Origin: Xanthomonas indica
Lineage (GTDB): Bacteria; Pseudomonadota; Gammaproteobacteria; Xanthomonadales; Xanthomonadaceae
Direction of reading: 5' to 3'
NCBI RefSeq assembly: GCF_040529045.1
Contig: NZ_CP131914.1
Coordinates: forward strand, 2,154,501 to 2,218,500
Length of the DNA stretch: 64,000 nt
The stretch's first letter is position 1; every line of letters begins with the position of its first letter. A program made the translations under genes and the position numbers. Under the pieces are notes generated by a model, which did not search any database, was not told where the DNA came from, and was given only the letters and a program-made list of their open reading frames with translations. Of the stretch, positions 1-8,258 are shown one piece after another.

Positions 1-775
1 GCCGGCCCATCCAGTTGTCCTCGCCCTGCACCTCGAACGGGTAGGCCAGGTCGCGATGGCAGAAGATGTGCACGAACAGCCGCCCACCCGGCACCAGCCA
101 ATGGCTGACCCGCTTGAGCAGTTCGCGGTAGTTGCGCATGTGCTCGAACATCTCGATCGAGACCACGCGGTCGTAGCTCTCGGTCGGCAGGGTCAGGGTG
201 TTGGCGTCGTGAGTGATCACCTTGACGTTGCTGAGCCCGCGCGCGCGGCACTGCGCTTCGATGTGCTCGCGCTGCGGCCGCGAGTTGGACACCGCGGTGA
301 TGCGCGCGCCGGGGAACTGCTCGGCCATCCACAAGGTCAGCGAACCCCAGCCGCAGCCCAGCTCGAGGATGCGCTGGCCATCGCGCAACTGCGCGCGTTC
401 GCCGTACAGCTGCAGCATGCGTTCTTCGGCCGCGTTCAGGTCGGGCGTGCTCGCGTCCCAGTAGCAGCTGCTGTACTTCAGGCGCTTGCCCAGGCACAGC
501 TCGAAGAACCGCGGCGGCACTTCGTAGTGCTGGCGATTGGCCGCGTCGGTCTCGATGGCGATGGCGCTCTCGCGCAGCGATTCGATCAGCAGGCGCTGGC
601 GTTCCCAGGCCGCGTCGGCGCCGCCGGCGCGCTCGTCGCGCAGGCGCTGCGCGCACAACCGGCGCATCGCCGCGCGCAGCATGGCGTCGGGCAGCAGGCC
701 GGACTCGGCCAGGCGCGTGGCCAGAGGCTCGGCCGGCGCGGCGGGCGGGGAAGAGGTGGCGAAGGTGCTGGACAT
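1..775 (-). CDS. CFA-synthase-like SAM-dependent methyltransferase (3' part cut by window edge)
   Basis: A class I SAM methyltransferase of the cyclopropane-fatty-acyl-phospholipid synthase superfamily, expected to methylate unsaturated acyl chains of membrane phospholipids. From ATG 773-775, 258 residues are visible; I estimate roughly 90 C-terminal residues lie outside. HYEVPPRFFE (83-92) matches the family's substrate-domain signature, LELGCGWGS (137-145) is SAM motif I, and VSIEMFEHM (205-213) is the region holding a conserved Glu. It is the last visible gene of the lipid operon, 21 bases after the DUF1295 gene, and is a second, shorter paralogue of the methyltransferase at 2118-3431. Two methyltransferases in one operon suggest two successive methylations or two substrates (inference). 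Family certain, substrate not. Confidence 0.88.
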   Translation of the reverse strand, partial: MSSTFATSSPPAAPAEPLATRLAESGLLPDAMLRAAMRRLCAQRLRDERAGGADAAWERQRLLIESLRESAIAIETDAANRQHYEVPPRFFELCLGKRLKYSSCYWDASTPDLNAAEERMLQLYGERAQLRDGQRILELGCGWGSLTLWMAEQFPGARITAVSNSRPQREHIEAQCRARGLSNVKVITHDANTLTLPTESYDRVVSIEMFEHMRNYRELLKRVSHWLVPGGRLFVHIFCHRDLAYPFEVQGEDNWMGR

Positions 776-796
776 CGGCGGATCTCCTGGCGCGGC

Positions 797-1579
797 TCAG
801 TGCCGCGGCGGCATGGGGAAGAAGGCGCTGGTGCTGCGCTGGTAGTCGGCGTAGTCGCGGCCACGCGAGCGCAGGGCCTGCTGTTCGGTGTAGGGAATGC
901 CGGTGACGCGGTACAGGAAGGCGAACATCAGCAGCGGTCCCAGCGCGGCCACGCCGACCCACAGCGCGCCGCTGCCCGCCGCCAGGAACACGTAGGCGAA
1001 CCAGTGCACGAATTCGAAGAAGTAGTTCGGGTGCCGCGAATAGCGCCACAGGCCGCGGCGGCAGGTGGTGCCCTTGTTCGCCGGGTCGGCGCGGAACGCG
1101 GCCAGTTGCCGGTCGGCCAGGCTTTCCCCGCCGACCGCGATCAGCCAGGTCGCCACCGCCAGCGTGGTCCACACGCTCCATTGCGGCTGCGGATTGTGCG
1201 CGGCCACCGACAGCGGCACCGCGAACGCCAGCACCACCAGCGCCTGGCCGAGGAAGAACGCCAGGAACTTGCGCTGGTCGCCGTGCCAGTGCTCGCGCAG
1301 GGCGCGATAGCGGCCGTCCTCGTGCGCATCGCCGAACACGCGCACGCCCAGGTGCCAGGCCAGGCGTGCGCCCCACAGCCCGCCCAGCACGGCGGTCAGC
1401 ACGCGCGGCAGCAACGCGCCGTCGGCGCGCCAGGCGCAGTACACCGCGGTCAGCGCCATGCACGCCGACCACAACACGTCGACCACGCCGGCGTTGCGGG
1501 TGTGTCGCTGCCAGGCCCAGCCGGCGAGCATGACCAGCACGGTGAATACGCCGACATGCAGCAGCGGCCAGGTGTTCAT
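797..1579 (-). CDS. DUF1295 domain membrane protein (steroid 5-alpha-reductase-like)
   Basis: Integral membrane protein of 260 residues with about six hydrophobic segments. The C-terminal part contains LWRYSRHPNYFFEF, the RHPNY-type signature shared by DUF1295 proteins, steroid 5-alpha reductases and isoprenylcysteine methyltransferases. Family members are annotated as NAD(P)H-dependent reductases, but the bacterial ones in lipid operons lack an assigned reaction. The start ATG 1577-1579 overlaps the stop of the DUF2878 gene by ATGA, implying translational coupling. Placement between the two methyltransferase genes suggests a redox or double-bond step on modified acyl chains, an inference from context only. 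Confidence 0.85.
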   Translation of the reverse strand: MNTWPLLHVGVFTVLVMLAGWAWQRHTRNAGVVDVLWSACMALTAVYCAWRADGALLPRVLTAVLGGLWGARLAWHLGVRVFGDAHEDGRYRALREHWHGDQRKFLAFFLGQALVVLAFAVPLSVAAHNPQPQWSVWTTLAVATWLIAVGGESLADRQLAAFRADPANKGTTCRRGLWRYSRHPNYFFEFVHWFAYVFLAAGSGALWVGVAALGPLLMFAFLYRVTGIPYTEQQALRSRGRDYADYQRSTSAFFPMPPRH

Positions 1580-2121
1580 CGCATCGCTCCGGTTGCCGGC
1601 ATCGCTGGCGTTGGGGACATCAGGCGGCGCATCGCCAGGCTCAGCGGGGTCAGTGCCGCGGCCCAGCCCAGCGCCAGCGCCAGCAGCGCCTGCGGCAATG
1701 GCTCGGTCAGCGTCACCGCCTGCCAGCCGCGCGCGGCCAGCACATAGCCCAGCGGACCGGCGGTGGCGCCGAACAGCGCCGCGCGCCAGGGATGGCGCAT
1801 CACCCACGCCAGCGAATGCTGGAAGGTCAGCGCGAAGCCGGCCCACAGCGCCAGGATCCACAGCGGCGGCCACGGCGCCGGCGGCGCGGCGGCGTAGCGC
1901 ACCCAGTCGCCGGCGCGCATGGCGGCATCCACACCGGCGCCCAGGGGCAACGCCAGGGCGATCAGCGTGGCGTCGCCGCGGGCGCGACGGCGCGGCTGCA
2001 ACTGGTACAGCGCGAACAGCGCCAGCGCCGCCGGGCCGGCCCAGGCCAGCCCGTGCGCGGCGCCGACGACCGCGGCCAGCCACAGCCCCTGCAGGGCCAG
2101 GTAGTTGATCAGGTTGCTCAT
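1576..2121 (-). CDS. DUF2878 family membrane protein
   Basis: A 181-residue, very hydrophobic protein with about five predicted membrane helices and no catalytic motif I can point to. It matches the small DUF2878 family, which to my knowledge occurs beside CFA-synthase, DUF1365 and FAD-oxidoreductase genes. Both ends are coupled: its ATG (2119-2121) overlaps the methyltransferase stop, and its stop overlaps the DUF1295 start, each through ATGA. This fixes the start and argues for tight co-translation. The function is unknown; a membrane partner or scaffold for the lipid-modifying enzymes is a guess. Confidence 0.78.
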   Translation of the reverse strand: MSNLINYLALQGLWLAAVVGAAHGLAWAGPAALALFALYQLQPRRRARGDATLIALALPLGAGVDAAMRAGDWVRYAAAPPAPWPPLWILALWAGFALTFQHSLAWVMRHPWRAALFGATAGPLGYVLAARGWQAVTLTEPLPQALLALALGWAAALTPLSLAMRRLMSPTPAMPATGAMR

Positions 2122-3431
2122 GCGTCGCCCGCCAGCGCGGGAGCGAACTGCGCCGGCCGCGCGCGCGGCTTGCTCAGCCACAGGTGCACGTCGCCGATCG
2201 AGCGCTCCAGGAAGCCGCCCTCGCAGTAGGCCAGATAGAACTCCCACATGCGGATGAAGCGTTCGTCGTAGCCGAGCGCGCGCACCTGCGGCAGTTTGGC
2301 CATGAAGCGCTCGCGCCAGGCGCGCAGGGTCAGCGCGTAGCTGGGGCCGATGTCTTCCAGGTTGAACAGGCGCAGGTCGCTGGCGCGGCCGATCGCGCCG
2401 GTCATCGCCGCTACCGAGGGAATGAAGCTGCCCGGGAAGATGTGGCGCTTGATGAAGTCCACCGACTTGAGCGCCTGCGCGTAGCGGTGATCCTCGATGG
2501 TGATGGCCTGGATCAGCGCCTGGCCGTCGTCCTTGAGCAGGCTGCCGACCTTGCCGAAGTAGGTGTCCAGGTACTGATGGCCGATCGCCTCGATCATCTC
2601 GATCGAGACCAGGCGATCGTAGCGACCATCGAGATCGCGGTAATCGCGCAGCAGCACTTCGACCCGGTCCGACAGCCCCGCGGCGGCGATGCGCTGCCGC
2701 GCCAGTTCGTACTGCTCGCGCGAGATGGTGGTGGTGGTGACGCGGCAGCCGTGGTGCTTGGCCGCATGCAGCGCGAAACCGCCCCAGCCGGTGCCGATCT
2801 CGACCAGATGGTGCTGCGGCTGCAGATCGAGCTTGGCGCAGATGCGCTGCAGCTTGCGCTCGGCCGCGCGCTCCAGCGCCGCCTCGCCCAAGGCGGCGTC
2901 GGCATCGCGGAAGATCGCCGAGGAGTACATCAGGTTGCGGTCCAGGAACAGCTCGAACAGTTGGTTGCCCAGGTCGTAGTGCGCGGCGATGTTGCGGCGG
3001 CTGCCGGCGCGGGTGTTGCGGGCGAACGCGTGCAGGCCGCGCATCGCCAGGCCGCCGAGCCGGGCCAGGCCGGTCTCCATCGCGTCCAGGCGGTCGCGGT
3101 TGCGCACCAGCAGGCGCACCAGCGCGACCAGGTCGTCGCAGTCCCACAGCCCGTCCATGTACGCCTCGCCGACGCCGACGCTGCCGTTGAGCGCGGCCTG
3201 CCGGTAGAAACGCGGGTCGTGGATGCGCAGGTGCGCCTGCAACGCGTCGGCGCCGGCGCTGGCATCGCCCAGCGTGGTCAGCGTGCCGGCCTCCTCGATC
3301 CGCAGCTGACCATCGTGCAGGCCATCGAGCGTGGCGAGCAGGCGCTGCCGCAGCAGGCGATCGAGACCGCGCACCGGCGGTGCGGCCGGGGTCAGCGCGG
3401 CGTCGGAAGAGGGCGCGTGCGGAGCGTTCAT
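2118..3431 (-). CDS. Cyclopropane-fatty-acyl-phospholipid synthase-family methyltransferase
   Basis: A 437-residue methyltransferase that should transfer a methyl group from SAM to the double bond of phospholipid acyl chains at the inner membrane. Visible are the N-terminal GEAYMDGLWD (88-97), HYDLGN (151-156) before the catalytic domain, SAM-binding EIGTGWGG (211-218) and an IEMIEAIGHQY segment with the conserved Glu, all typical of Cfa. It is longer than E. coli Cfa (about 382 residues). ATG 3429-3431 overlaps the DUF1365 stop. Depending on chemistry it could form cyclopropane rings or a methylated unsaturated chain, as UfaM does in furan fatty-acid synthesis; the sequence alone does not decide. 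Confidence 0.93.
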   Translation of the reverse strand: MNAPHAPSSDAALTPAAPPVRGLDRLLRQRLLATLDGLHDGQLRIEEAGTLTTLGDASAGADALQAHLRIHDPRFYRQAALNGSVGVGEAYMDGLWDCDDLVALVRLLVRNRDRLDAMETGLARLGGLAMRGLHAFARNTRAGSRRNIAAHYDLGNQLFELFLDRNLMYSSAIFRDADAALGEAALERAAERKLQRICAKLDLQPQHHLVEIGTGWGGFALHAAKHHGCRVTTTTISREQYELARQRIAAAGLSDRVEVLLRDYRDLDGRYDRLVSIEMIEAIGHQYLDTYFGKVGSLLKDDGQALIQAITIEDHRYAQALKSVDFIKRHIFPGSFIPSVAAMTGAIGRASDLRLFNLEDIGPSYALTLRAWRERFMAKLPQVRALGYDERFIRMWEFYLAYCEGGFLERSIGDVHLWLSKPRARPAQFAPALAGDA

Positions 3432-4297
3432 CGGCGTTCTCGCGGAAGGGAATGGTCGGGGTGGTCGTGCACCGGGTTGCCGCGCAGCCACAGCCGCAGC
3501 GCCTGCCAGTGGATCTTGGCCATGACCTGCAGGGTCATCGCCGGATAGCGCAGCAGCGCCTGCGCCAGGCTGGCGCCGCCGAGGGCGCGGCGCTGCAGCA
3601 CCAAGGTGGCGTCGAAGCGCCGCCGCGTCGTCGCCGGCGCGGGATCGAGCACGTCCATGTGCACGCGCAGTTGCGCGCCGGGTTCGCTGAAGCGCCAAGC
3701 GTAGGTGTGCGCCATGGCCATGAACGGCGAGACATGGAAGCGCTTGGCGAAGCGCCAGGCATGCGTGGCGCCATGACTGCGCGCCTCGGCCATCGGCAGC
3801 ACGTAGGCGTGGCGCTGCCGCCATGGCGTGTTGGTGATCTCGGCGACGATGCTGTGCAGGCGTTGCTGCGCATCGTGGCAGTAGTAGAACGTGACCGGAT
3901 TGAAGCAGTGGCCGAAGTAGCGCAGGTGGGTGAGCATGCGCACTGGCCCCAGCGGGCGCTCGCCGGTGTGCTGCTGCACGCGGTCGCGTACCGCTTCGTC
4001 CAGTGGCTGTGCAGGGTCGCCGAGGTAATCGCTGCGGCGGAACTCGGCCAGGTTGCGCCGGTTCACCGACCACAGCCAGCGCCGCGCGAACACCTGCTCC
4101 AGTTCGTCCAGGTCCAGGTACAGCAGGAACAGCGGATAGCGGAACGCCAGCGCTTTCGGCGCATAGCGGCGATGCCGCACCCAGCCGGTGTACACCGCGC
4201 TGTGCAGGCCGTGCAAGGTCGTGCCCGCCGCCGCCGACGTTGTCGAGACGGCGCCAGCCGGCGGGGCGGACACGGCAGCACGGCGCATCAGGGTCAT
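3428..4297 (-). CDS. DUF1365 domain-containing protein
   Basis: A 289-residue protein of the DUF1365 family, recognisable from an N-terminal block (LHSAVYTGWVRHRR), the central RYFGHCFNPVTFYYC and the following EITNTPW segment. DUF1365 proteins are almost always encoded next to CFA-synthase and FAD oxidoreductase genes and are implicated in making modified (cyclopropane or furan) fatty acids, but the reaction is not settled. The start chosen is ATG 4295-4297, which overlaps the oxidoreductase stop; a second in-frame ATG nine bases on (4286-4288) is a possible alternative. No signal peptide is visible. Confidence 0.9.
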   Translation of the reverse strand: MTLMRRAAVSAPPAGAVSTTSAAAGTTLHGLHSAVYTGWVRHRRYAPKALAFRYPLFLLYLDLDELEQVFARRWLWSVNRRNLAEFRRSDYLGDPAQPLDEAVRDRVQQHTGERPLGPVRMLTHLRYFGHCFNPVTFYYCHDAQQRLHSIVAEITNTPWRQRHAYVLPMAEARSHGATHAWRFAKRFHVSPFMAMAHTYAWRFSEPGAQLRVHMDVLDPAPATTRRRFDATLVLQRRALGGASLAQALLRYPAMTLQVMAKIHWQALRLWLRGNPVHDHPDHSLPRERR

Positions 4298-5547
4298 GAC
4301 CAGGGTACCCCCAGCGCGGCGGCCACGTCGACCGCGCTGCGCAGGCCGTCCTCGTGGAAGCCGAAGCCCCAGCCGGCGCCGGCGAACCAGGTGTTGCGCT
4401 GGCCCTGGATCTCGCCCTTGCGCGCCTGCGCCGCCACCGATGCCTGGGTCTGCAGCGGATGCCGGTAGCGCATGCGTCGCAGCACCTTGGCCGGATCGAT
4501 CGCATCTGTGCGGTTGAGGCTGACGATGAACGGCTGCGGCGCCTGCAGCGACTGCAGCGCGTTCATCCAGTAGCTCACCGTGCACGGCGCGTCCGGATCG
4601 GCCGGCACGTGCGCATTCCAGGCGGCCCAGGCGCGGCGGTCGCGCGGCAGCACGCGCGCATCGGTGTGCAGCACGGTCTCGTTGTCCTGGTAGCCGATCG
4701 CGCCGAGGATCGCGGTTTCGGCTTCGCTGGGATCGGTGAGCAGGCGCAGCGCATCGTCGGCGTGGCAGGCCAGTACCGCGTGGTCGTATTGCTGGGTGTC
4801 GGCGTCGCAGGCGATGGCGACGCTGCCGTGCGCGGTCCGCTGGATCGCGCGCACCGGCGTGCCCAGCCGCTCGCGCACGCGCCAGCGGCTGCGCAACGCG
4901 CGCACGTAGCTGTTGGAGCCGCCGCGCACTACCCGCCACTGCGGGCGGCCGCTGACCTGCAGCATGTGGTGGTTGGCCATGAAGCCGATCAACTGGCGCA
5001 TCGGGAAGTCGAGGATCTGCCGCGAGGGCGAGGACCACAGCGCCGAGGCCATCGGCACCAGGTGCGCGTCGCGGAACACCTCGGAGTAGCCGTGGCGCTG
5101 CAGGAATTCGCCCAGCGTCAGCTGCGCCAGGGTGGCGTCGTGCAGCACCTGCGGCGCCTCGCGGTAGAACCGCTGCAGGTCGCGCAGCATCCGCCAGAAG
5201 CGCGGCGACAGCAGATTGCGGCGCTGGCAGAACAGGCCGCCGAGGGTGCCGGCGTTGTATTCCAGCCCGGTGCGCTGCTCGTGCACCGAGAAACTCATCG
5301 TGGTCGGCTGCGACTCCACCCCGAGCCGCGCGAACAGCGCGCTCAGCAGCGGGTAGTGCTGCGGATTGAACACGATGAAGCCGCTGTCCACCGCGTACTC
5401 CACGCCGTCCAGTTCGATCGCATGGGTGTGGGTGTGGCCGCCGAGATAATCGGCCGCCTCGTACAGCGTCACCTCGTGGCGCTGCGACAGCAACCATGCC
5501 GCGCCGAGGCCGGCGATCCCCGAGCCCACCACCGCGATCCGGCTCAT
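4294..5547 (-). CDS. NAD(P)/FAD-dependent oxidoreductase (amine-oxidase fold)
   Basis: A 417-residue flavoprotein. It opens with a dinucleotide-binding Rossmann motif GSGIAG (8-13) followed by an acidic strand end (TLYEA), and closes with WFAGAGWGFGFHEDGL, the C-terminal FAD contact seen in amine oxidase and phytoene-desaturase-like enzymes. The partner set (DUF1365, CFA-like methyltransferase) is the usual one for this subfamily. A flavin-dependent desaturation or oxidation of methylated acyl chains would fit, but that is inference. ATG 5545-5547 overlaps the desaturase stop, so it is the second gene of the operon. Confidence 0.9.
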   Translation of the reverse strand: MSRIAVVGSGIAGLGAAWLLSQRHEVTLYEAADYLGGHTHTHAIELDGVEYAVDSGFIVFNPQHYPLLSALFARLGVESQPTTMSFSVHEQRTGLEYNAGTLGGLFCQRRNLLSPRFWRMLRDLQRFYREAPQVLHDATLAQLTLGEFLQRHGYSEVFRDAHLVPMASALWSSPSRQILDFPMRQLIGFMANHHMLQVSGRPQWRVVRGGSNSYVRALRSRWRVRERLGTPVRAIQRTAHGSVAIACDADTQQYDHAVLACHADDALRLLTDPSEAETAILGAIGYQDNETVLHTDARVLPRDRRAWAAWNAHVPADPDAPCTVSYWMNALQSLQAPQPFIVSLNRTDAIDPAKVLRRMRYRHPLQTQASVAAQARKGEIQGQRNTWFAGAGWGFGFHEDGLRSAVDVAAALGVPWS

Positions 5548-6521
5548 CGGGCACGCGCCTGTGCGCGCAGCAGTCCGGCCGGCACCGGTTTGAGCTCGCG
5601 GATCACGCGGGTCCACGACAGCGCCTTCAGTCCGTACCAGGTCAGGTCCAGCTCCCACCAGCGGAATCCCTGGCGCGCGGCGCCGGGGAAGAAATGGTGG
5701 TTGTTGTGCCAGCCTTCGCCGAAGGTCAGCAGCGCCAGCCACAGGTTGTTGCGGCTGTCGTCGCGGGTGTCGAAGCGACGGCTGCCGAAGCGGTGCGCCA
5801 GCGAGTTGATGGTGAAGGTGGCATGGAACAGCGCCACGGTGGAGACGAAGAAGCCCCAGACCAGCAACTGCGGGCCATCGGTGCCGAGCTGCGGCACGTG
5901 CTGCTGCAGCCACTCGCCGAGCAGGAACAGTGCCAGCGCCAGCAGCACCGGCAGCAGCAGGTCGAAGCGATCGAGGAAGCGCAGTTCGGGGAAGCGACGC
6001 AGGTCCGGGATCGCGTCCCAATCGGTGCGGAAGCCGCGCGGGGTCAGGAACCAGCCGCTATGGCTCCACCAGAAGCCGTGCTGGCGTGGCGAATGCGGAT
6101 CGGCCGGGGTGTCGGTGTGGCGATGGTGGTTGCGGTGGTGCGCGGCCCACCACAGCGGCCCGCGCTGCACGCAGGTGGCGCCGATCGCGGCGAACAGGAA
6201 CTGCACCGGGCGCGAGGTCTTGAACGCGCGGTGGGCGAAATAGCGGTGGTAGAAGCCGGTGAGCGCGAACATGCGCACCGCGTACATCGCCACCGCCATG
6301 CCCACGGCGAACCACGACACGCCGACCCAGAACACGCCCAGGCAGGCCAGGTGCAGGCCGATGTAGGGCGCGGCGCGCAGCCAGTCGATGCGGTCGGCAC
6401 GCGCCGGGTCCAGTTCGATCTCGGCGCTGGTGTCGAACCAGCGGCGCAAGGTGCGCAGGATGCGGCCACGCGGCGCAGGCGGCGTTGTCGAATGCGGGCG
6501 TTCCGGAACGGGACTCGGCAC
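5544..6521 (-). CDS. Membrane fatty acid desaturase (di-iron, acyl-CoA/acyl-lipid type)
   Basis: First gene of the lipid operon. The 325-residue protein carries all three histidine boxes of membrane di-iron desaturases: HRYFAH (92-97), HHRNHH (128-133) and HNNHH (272-276), separated by paired membrane helices. It should introduce a cis double bond, most likely delta-9, into saturated acyl chains using O2, supplying the unsaturated substrate for the methyltransferases that follow. The start is GTG 6519-6521: no in-frame ATG occurs before residue 74, and a stop lies four codons upstream. The reaction is solid at family level; substrate form and position are inferred. Confidence 0.92.
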   Translation of the reverse strand: MPSPVPERPHSTTPPAPRGRILRTLRRWFDTSAEIELDPARADRIDWLRAAPYIGLHLACLGVFWVGVSWFAVGMAVAMYAVRMFALTGFYHRYFAHRAFKTSRPVQFLFAAIGATCVQRGPLWWAAHHRNHHRHTDTPADPHSPRQHGFWWSHSGWFLTPRGFRTDWDAIPDLRRFPELRFLDRFDLLLPVLLALALFLLGEWLQQHVPQLGTDGPQLLVWGFFVSTVALFHATFTINSLAHRFGSRRFDTRDDSRNNLWLALLTFGEGWHNNHHFFPGAARQGFRWWELDLTWYGLKALSWTRVIRELKPVPAGLLRAQARAR

Positions 6522-6857
6522 AAGCGCGTCTCATTGGGGGACTTGGGGAGCGATACGGGCGAAACCGGAAGACGGATGCACCCGCGTCGCGCGCCGTCCC
6601 CTGCGCGTGGTGCATGCCCCTCGCGCGTGGCGCACGTGTTCCCCGCCTGCGCATCGCAGCGCCGAGGGGGACGATCGTGTCGCGACACAGGACGGAACCG
6701 CGCATGCATGACAGCGCGCGTATCCTGCCCAGGCTGCGGTAGCGGTTAAGTGAATACGCGCCGCCGACGCCGTGGCGGCGGCGGTCGGCGACCACCGCGA
6801 CGCGCGCCAAGAGGCCGCGCGCGGGCGATGCGGCGGCGCAGGGCCGCCGCAATTTGT
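6522..6857. other. Intergenic region between lipid operon and anti-sigma gene
   Basis: This 336-base gap is the presumed promoter region of the seven-gene lipid operon and also the 3' flank of the anti-sigma gene. I found no coding sequence and no convincing -35/-10 pair. It contains a perfect 12-base palindrome (6677-6688, listed separately). I could not identify an ECF-type promoter with confidence. Confidence 0.5.
6677..6688. promoter_or_regulatory. Perfect 12-bp palindrome, candidate operator
   Basis: GTGTCGCGACAC reads identically on both strands and lies about 156 bases upstream of the desaturase start, between the anti-sigma gene and the lipid operon. Position and symmetry suit a dimeric repressor or activator site. 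No cognate regulator can be named, and chance occurrence in GC-rich DNA is possible. Confidence 0.3.
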
Positions 6858-7646
6858 CTACGGCGCCAGCTGCAACGTACTGATGCCGCCCTTGGCCACG
6901 ACCGGGCCGGTGGCCACGCCGCCGGGCGCGCCGCCGGGCGGTTCCATGGTCACCGCCAGCACCGCGCCGTCGCTGAGCAAGGGCATCAGCGCATCGGGGA
7001 TGCGCGCCACGCGCGCCTTGGCTTCGTCGAACACGCCCATCGAGCGCGCCTTGCCGTCGGCCGGGATCAGCCACAGTTCGGGCACGCGGGCGCTGTCGCG
7101 GGTGCCGCCGAGCGGGGTGAGGGTGATGCTGCGCTTGTCGGCGTCCATCAGCGCCACGTAGCCGGGCTTGCCGTCGTCCTGCATCAGCGTGGAGGTCATC
7201 GCGATGCCGCTGGGCTTGGGCGTGGTGGTGGCGACCGGCGGCGGCTGCGCGGCCGGCGGTGGCACCGGCGCGCGCGCCAGCAGCAGCGCCAGCAGGCAGG
7301 CGGTGGCGGTGGCGAAGCCGCCGGCGCTGAGCCAGCGCCAGGTCCGCACGCTGTCCCAGAACCCGGGCGCGGCCGGACGCGCGCGTGGCGCCGGCGCATC
7401 CAGGCCCAGCGAGGCGCGGATGCGCACCCACACGCGTTCGGGCACCGCCACCGGCGCGATCTCGTCGGCCAGCGGCATCAGGTGCTGTTGCCACTGCAGC
7501 ACCGCCGCGGCGAATGCATGGTCGCTGTCGATGCGCGCCTCGGCAGCACGCCGCTCCTGCGCGTCGAGCACGCCGAGCACGTATTCGCCGGCCAGCACGT
7601 CGCGCGGCGGCGGGGTTTCCTGCGGATCGGGCACGGAGGCGTTCAT
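6858..7646 (-). CDS. RskA-like anti-sigma factor
   Basis: A 262-residue, single-pass inner-membrane protein. The N-terminal cytoplasmic part (LAGEYVLGVLDAQERR, 18-33) matches the helical start of the anti-sigma-K family; a membrane helix spans about 106-124, followed by a Pro/Ala linker and a periplasmic RskA domain. It should bind and silence the ECF sigma factor encoded just upstream. The zinc-binding HxxxCxxC motif of ChrR/RsrA-type anti-sigmas is absent, so it is unlikely to sense singlet oxygen through zinc like ChrR. ATG 7644-7646 overlaps the sigma stop (ATGA); a GTG twelve bases upstream is less likely. Confidence 0.88.
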   Translation of the reverse strand: MNASVPDPQETPPPRDVLAGEYVLGVLDAQERRAAEARIDSDHAFAAAVLQWQQHLMPLADEIAPVAVPERVWVRIRASLGLDAPAPRARPAAPGFWDSVRTWRWLSAGGFATATACLLALLLARAPVPPPAAQPPPVATTTPKPSGIAMTSTLMQDDGKPGYVALMDADKRSITLTPLGGTRDSARVPELWLIPADGKARSMGVFDEAKARVARIPDALMPLLSDGAVLAVTMEPPGGAPGGVATGPVVAKGGISTLQLAP

Positions 7647-8200
7647 CGTTCCAGGCACGCTTTCAGTTTGGCCAGGCCGCGGCGGATCCAGCTCTTGACC
7701 GTGCCCAGCGGCGTGCCGCTGCGATGGGCCAGTTCTTCATAGGTGATGCCTTCGAAGAACGCGGTACGGATCAGCTCGCCGCGCGGCGGCTCCAGTTCGC
7801 CCATGCACACGTCCAGGCGCCGGCCGGCCACCCGCCACTCGGTGTCGGCGAGCGGATCGCGGCCTTCGTCCTGCAGCTCGCCGGCGTCGTCCAGCGCCAC
7901 CGATTGCCGCGCCGGCGCACGTGCGCGCAGATGGTCGATGGCCTTGTTGCGCGCGATCATGGTCAGCCAGGTCAGGCCGCGCGCGCGCTGCGGGTCGAAT
8001 TGCGCGGCCTTGCGCCAGACCGAGGAGAACACTTCCTGCAGCACGTCCTCGGCCTCGCCGCGCTGCGGCACGATGCGCAGGCACACGCCGAACAGGCGCG
8101 ACGAGGTGCTGCGGTACAGGCGCTCGAAGGCGGCGCTGTCGCCGTTGGCGGTGGCGACCAGCAATTGTCCTGCTTCGTCGTGATCGGGCGTCTCGGTCAT
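7643..8200 (-). CDS. ECF-family RNA polymerase sigma factor
   Basis: A 185-residue sigma-70 family factor containing only regions 2 and 4. Region 2 includes the DVLQEVFSSVW segment and TWLTMIARNKAIDHLR (recognition of the -10 element); region 4 is the helix-turn-helix around YEELAHRSGTPLGTVKSWIRRGL, near the C-terminus. It is co-transcribed with its anti-sigma through an ATGA overlap, the classical ECF arrangement. Its regulon probably includes itself and possibly the downstream lipid operon, on the same strand about 1.1 kb away; that link is inferred from position only. Start ATG 8198-8200. Confidence 0.93.
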   Translation of the reverse strand: MTETPDHDEAGQLLVATANGDSAAFERLYRSTSSRLFGVCLRIVPQRGEAEDVLQEVFSSVWRKAAQFDPQRARGLTWLTMIARNKAIDHLRARAPARQSVALDDAGELQDEGRDPLADTEWRVAGRRLDVCMGELEPPRGELIRTAFFEGITYEELAHRSGTPLGTVKSWIRRGLAKLKACLER

Positions 8201-8258
8201 GCCGGGATACGGTGGCGAAGGTCGGCGCGATGCTACAGGCTTTCGCCGCGTCCGTCGC

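Noticed and set aside
56-1747. A 563-codon open frame on the plus strand
   Set aside because: It runs antisense to three well-supported minus-strand genes, is rich in Arg, Gln, Ala and His as expected of shadow frames in GC-rich DNA, and matches no family.
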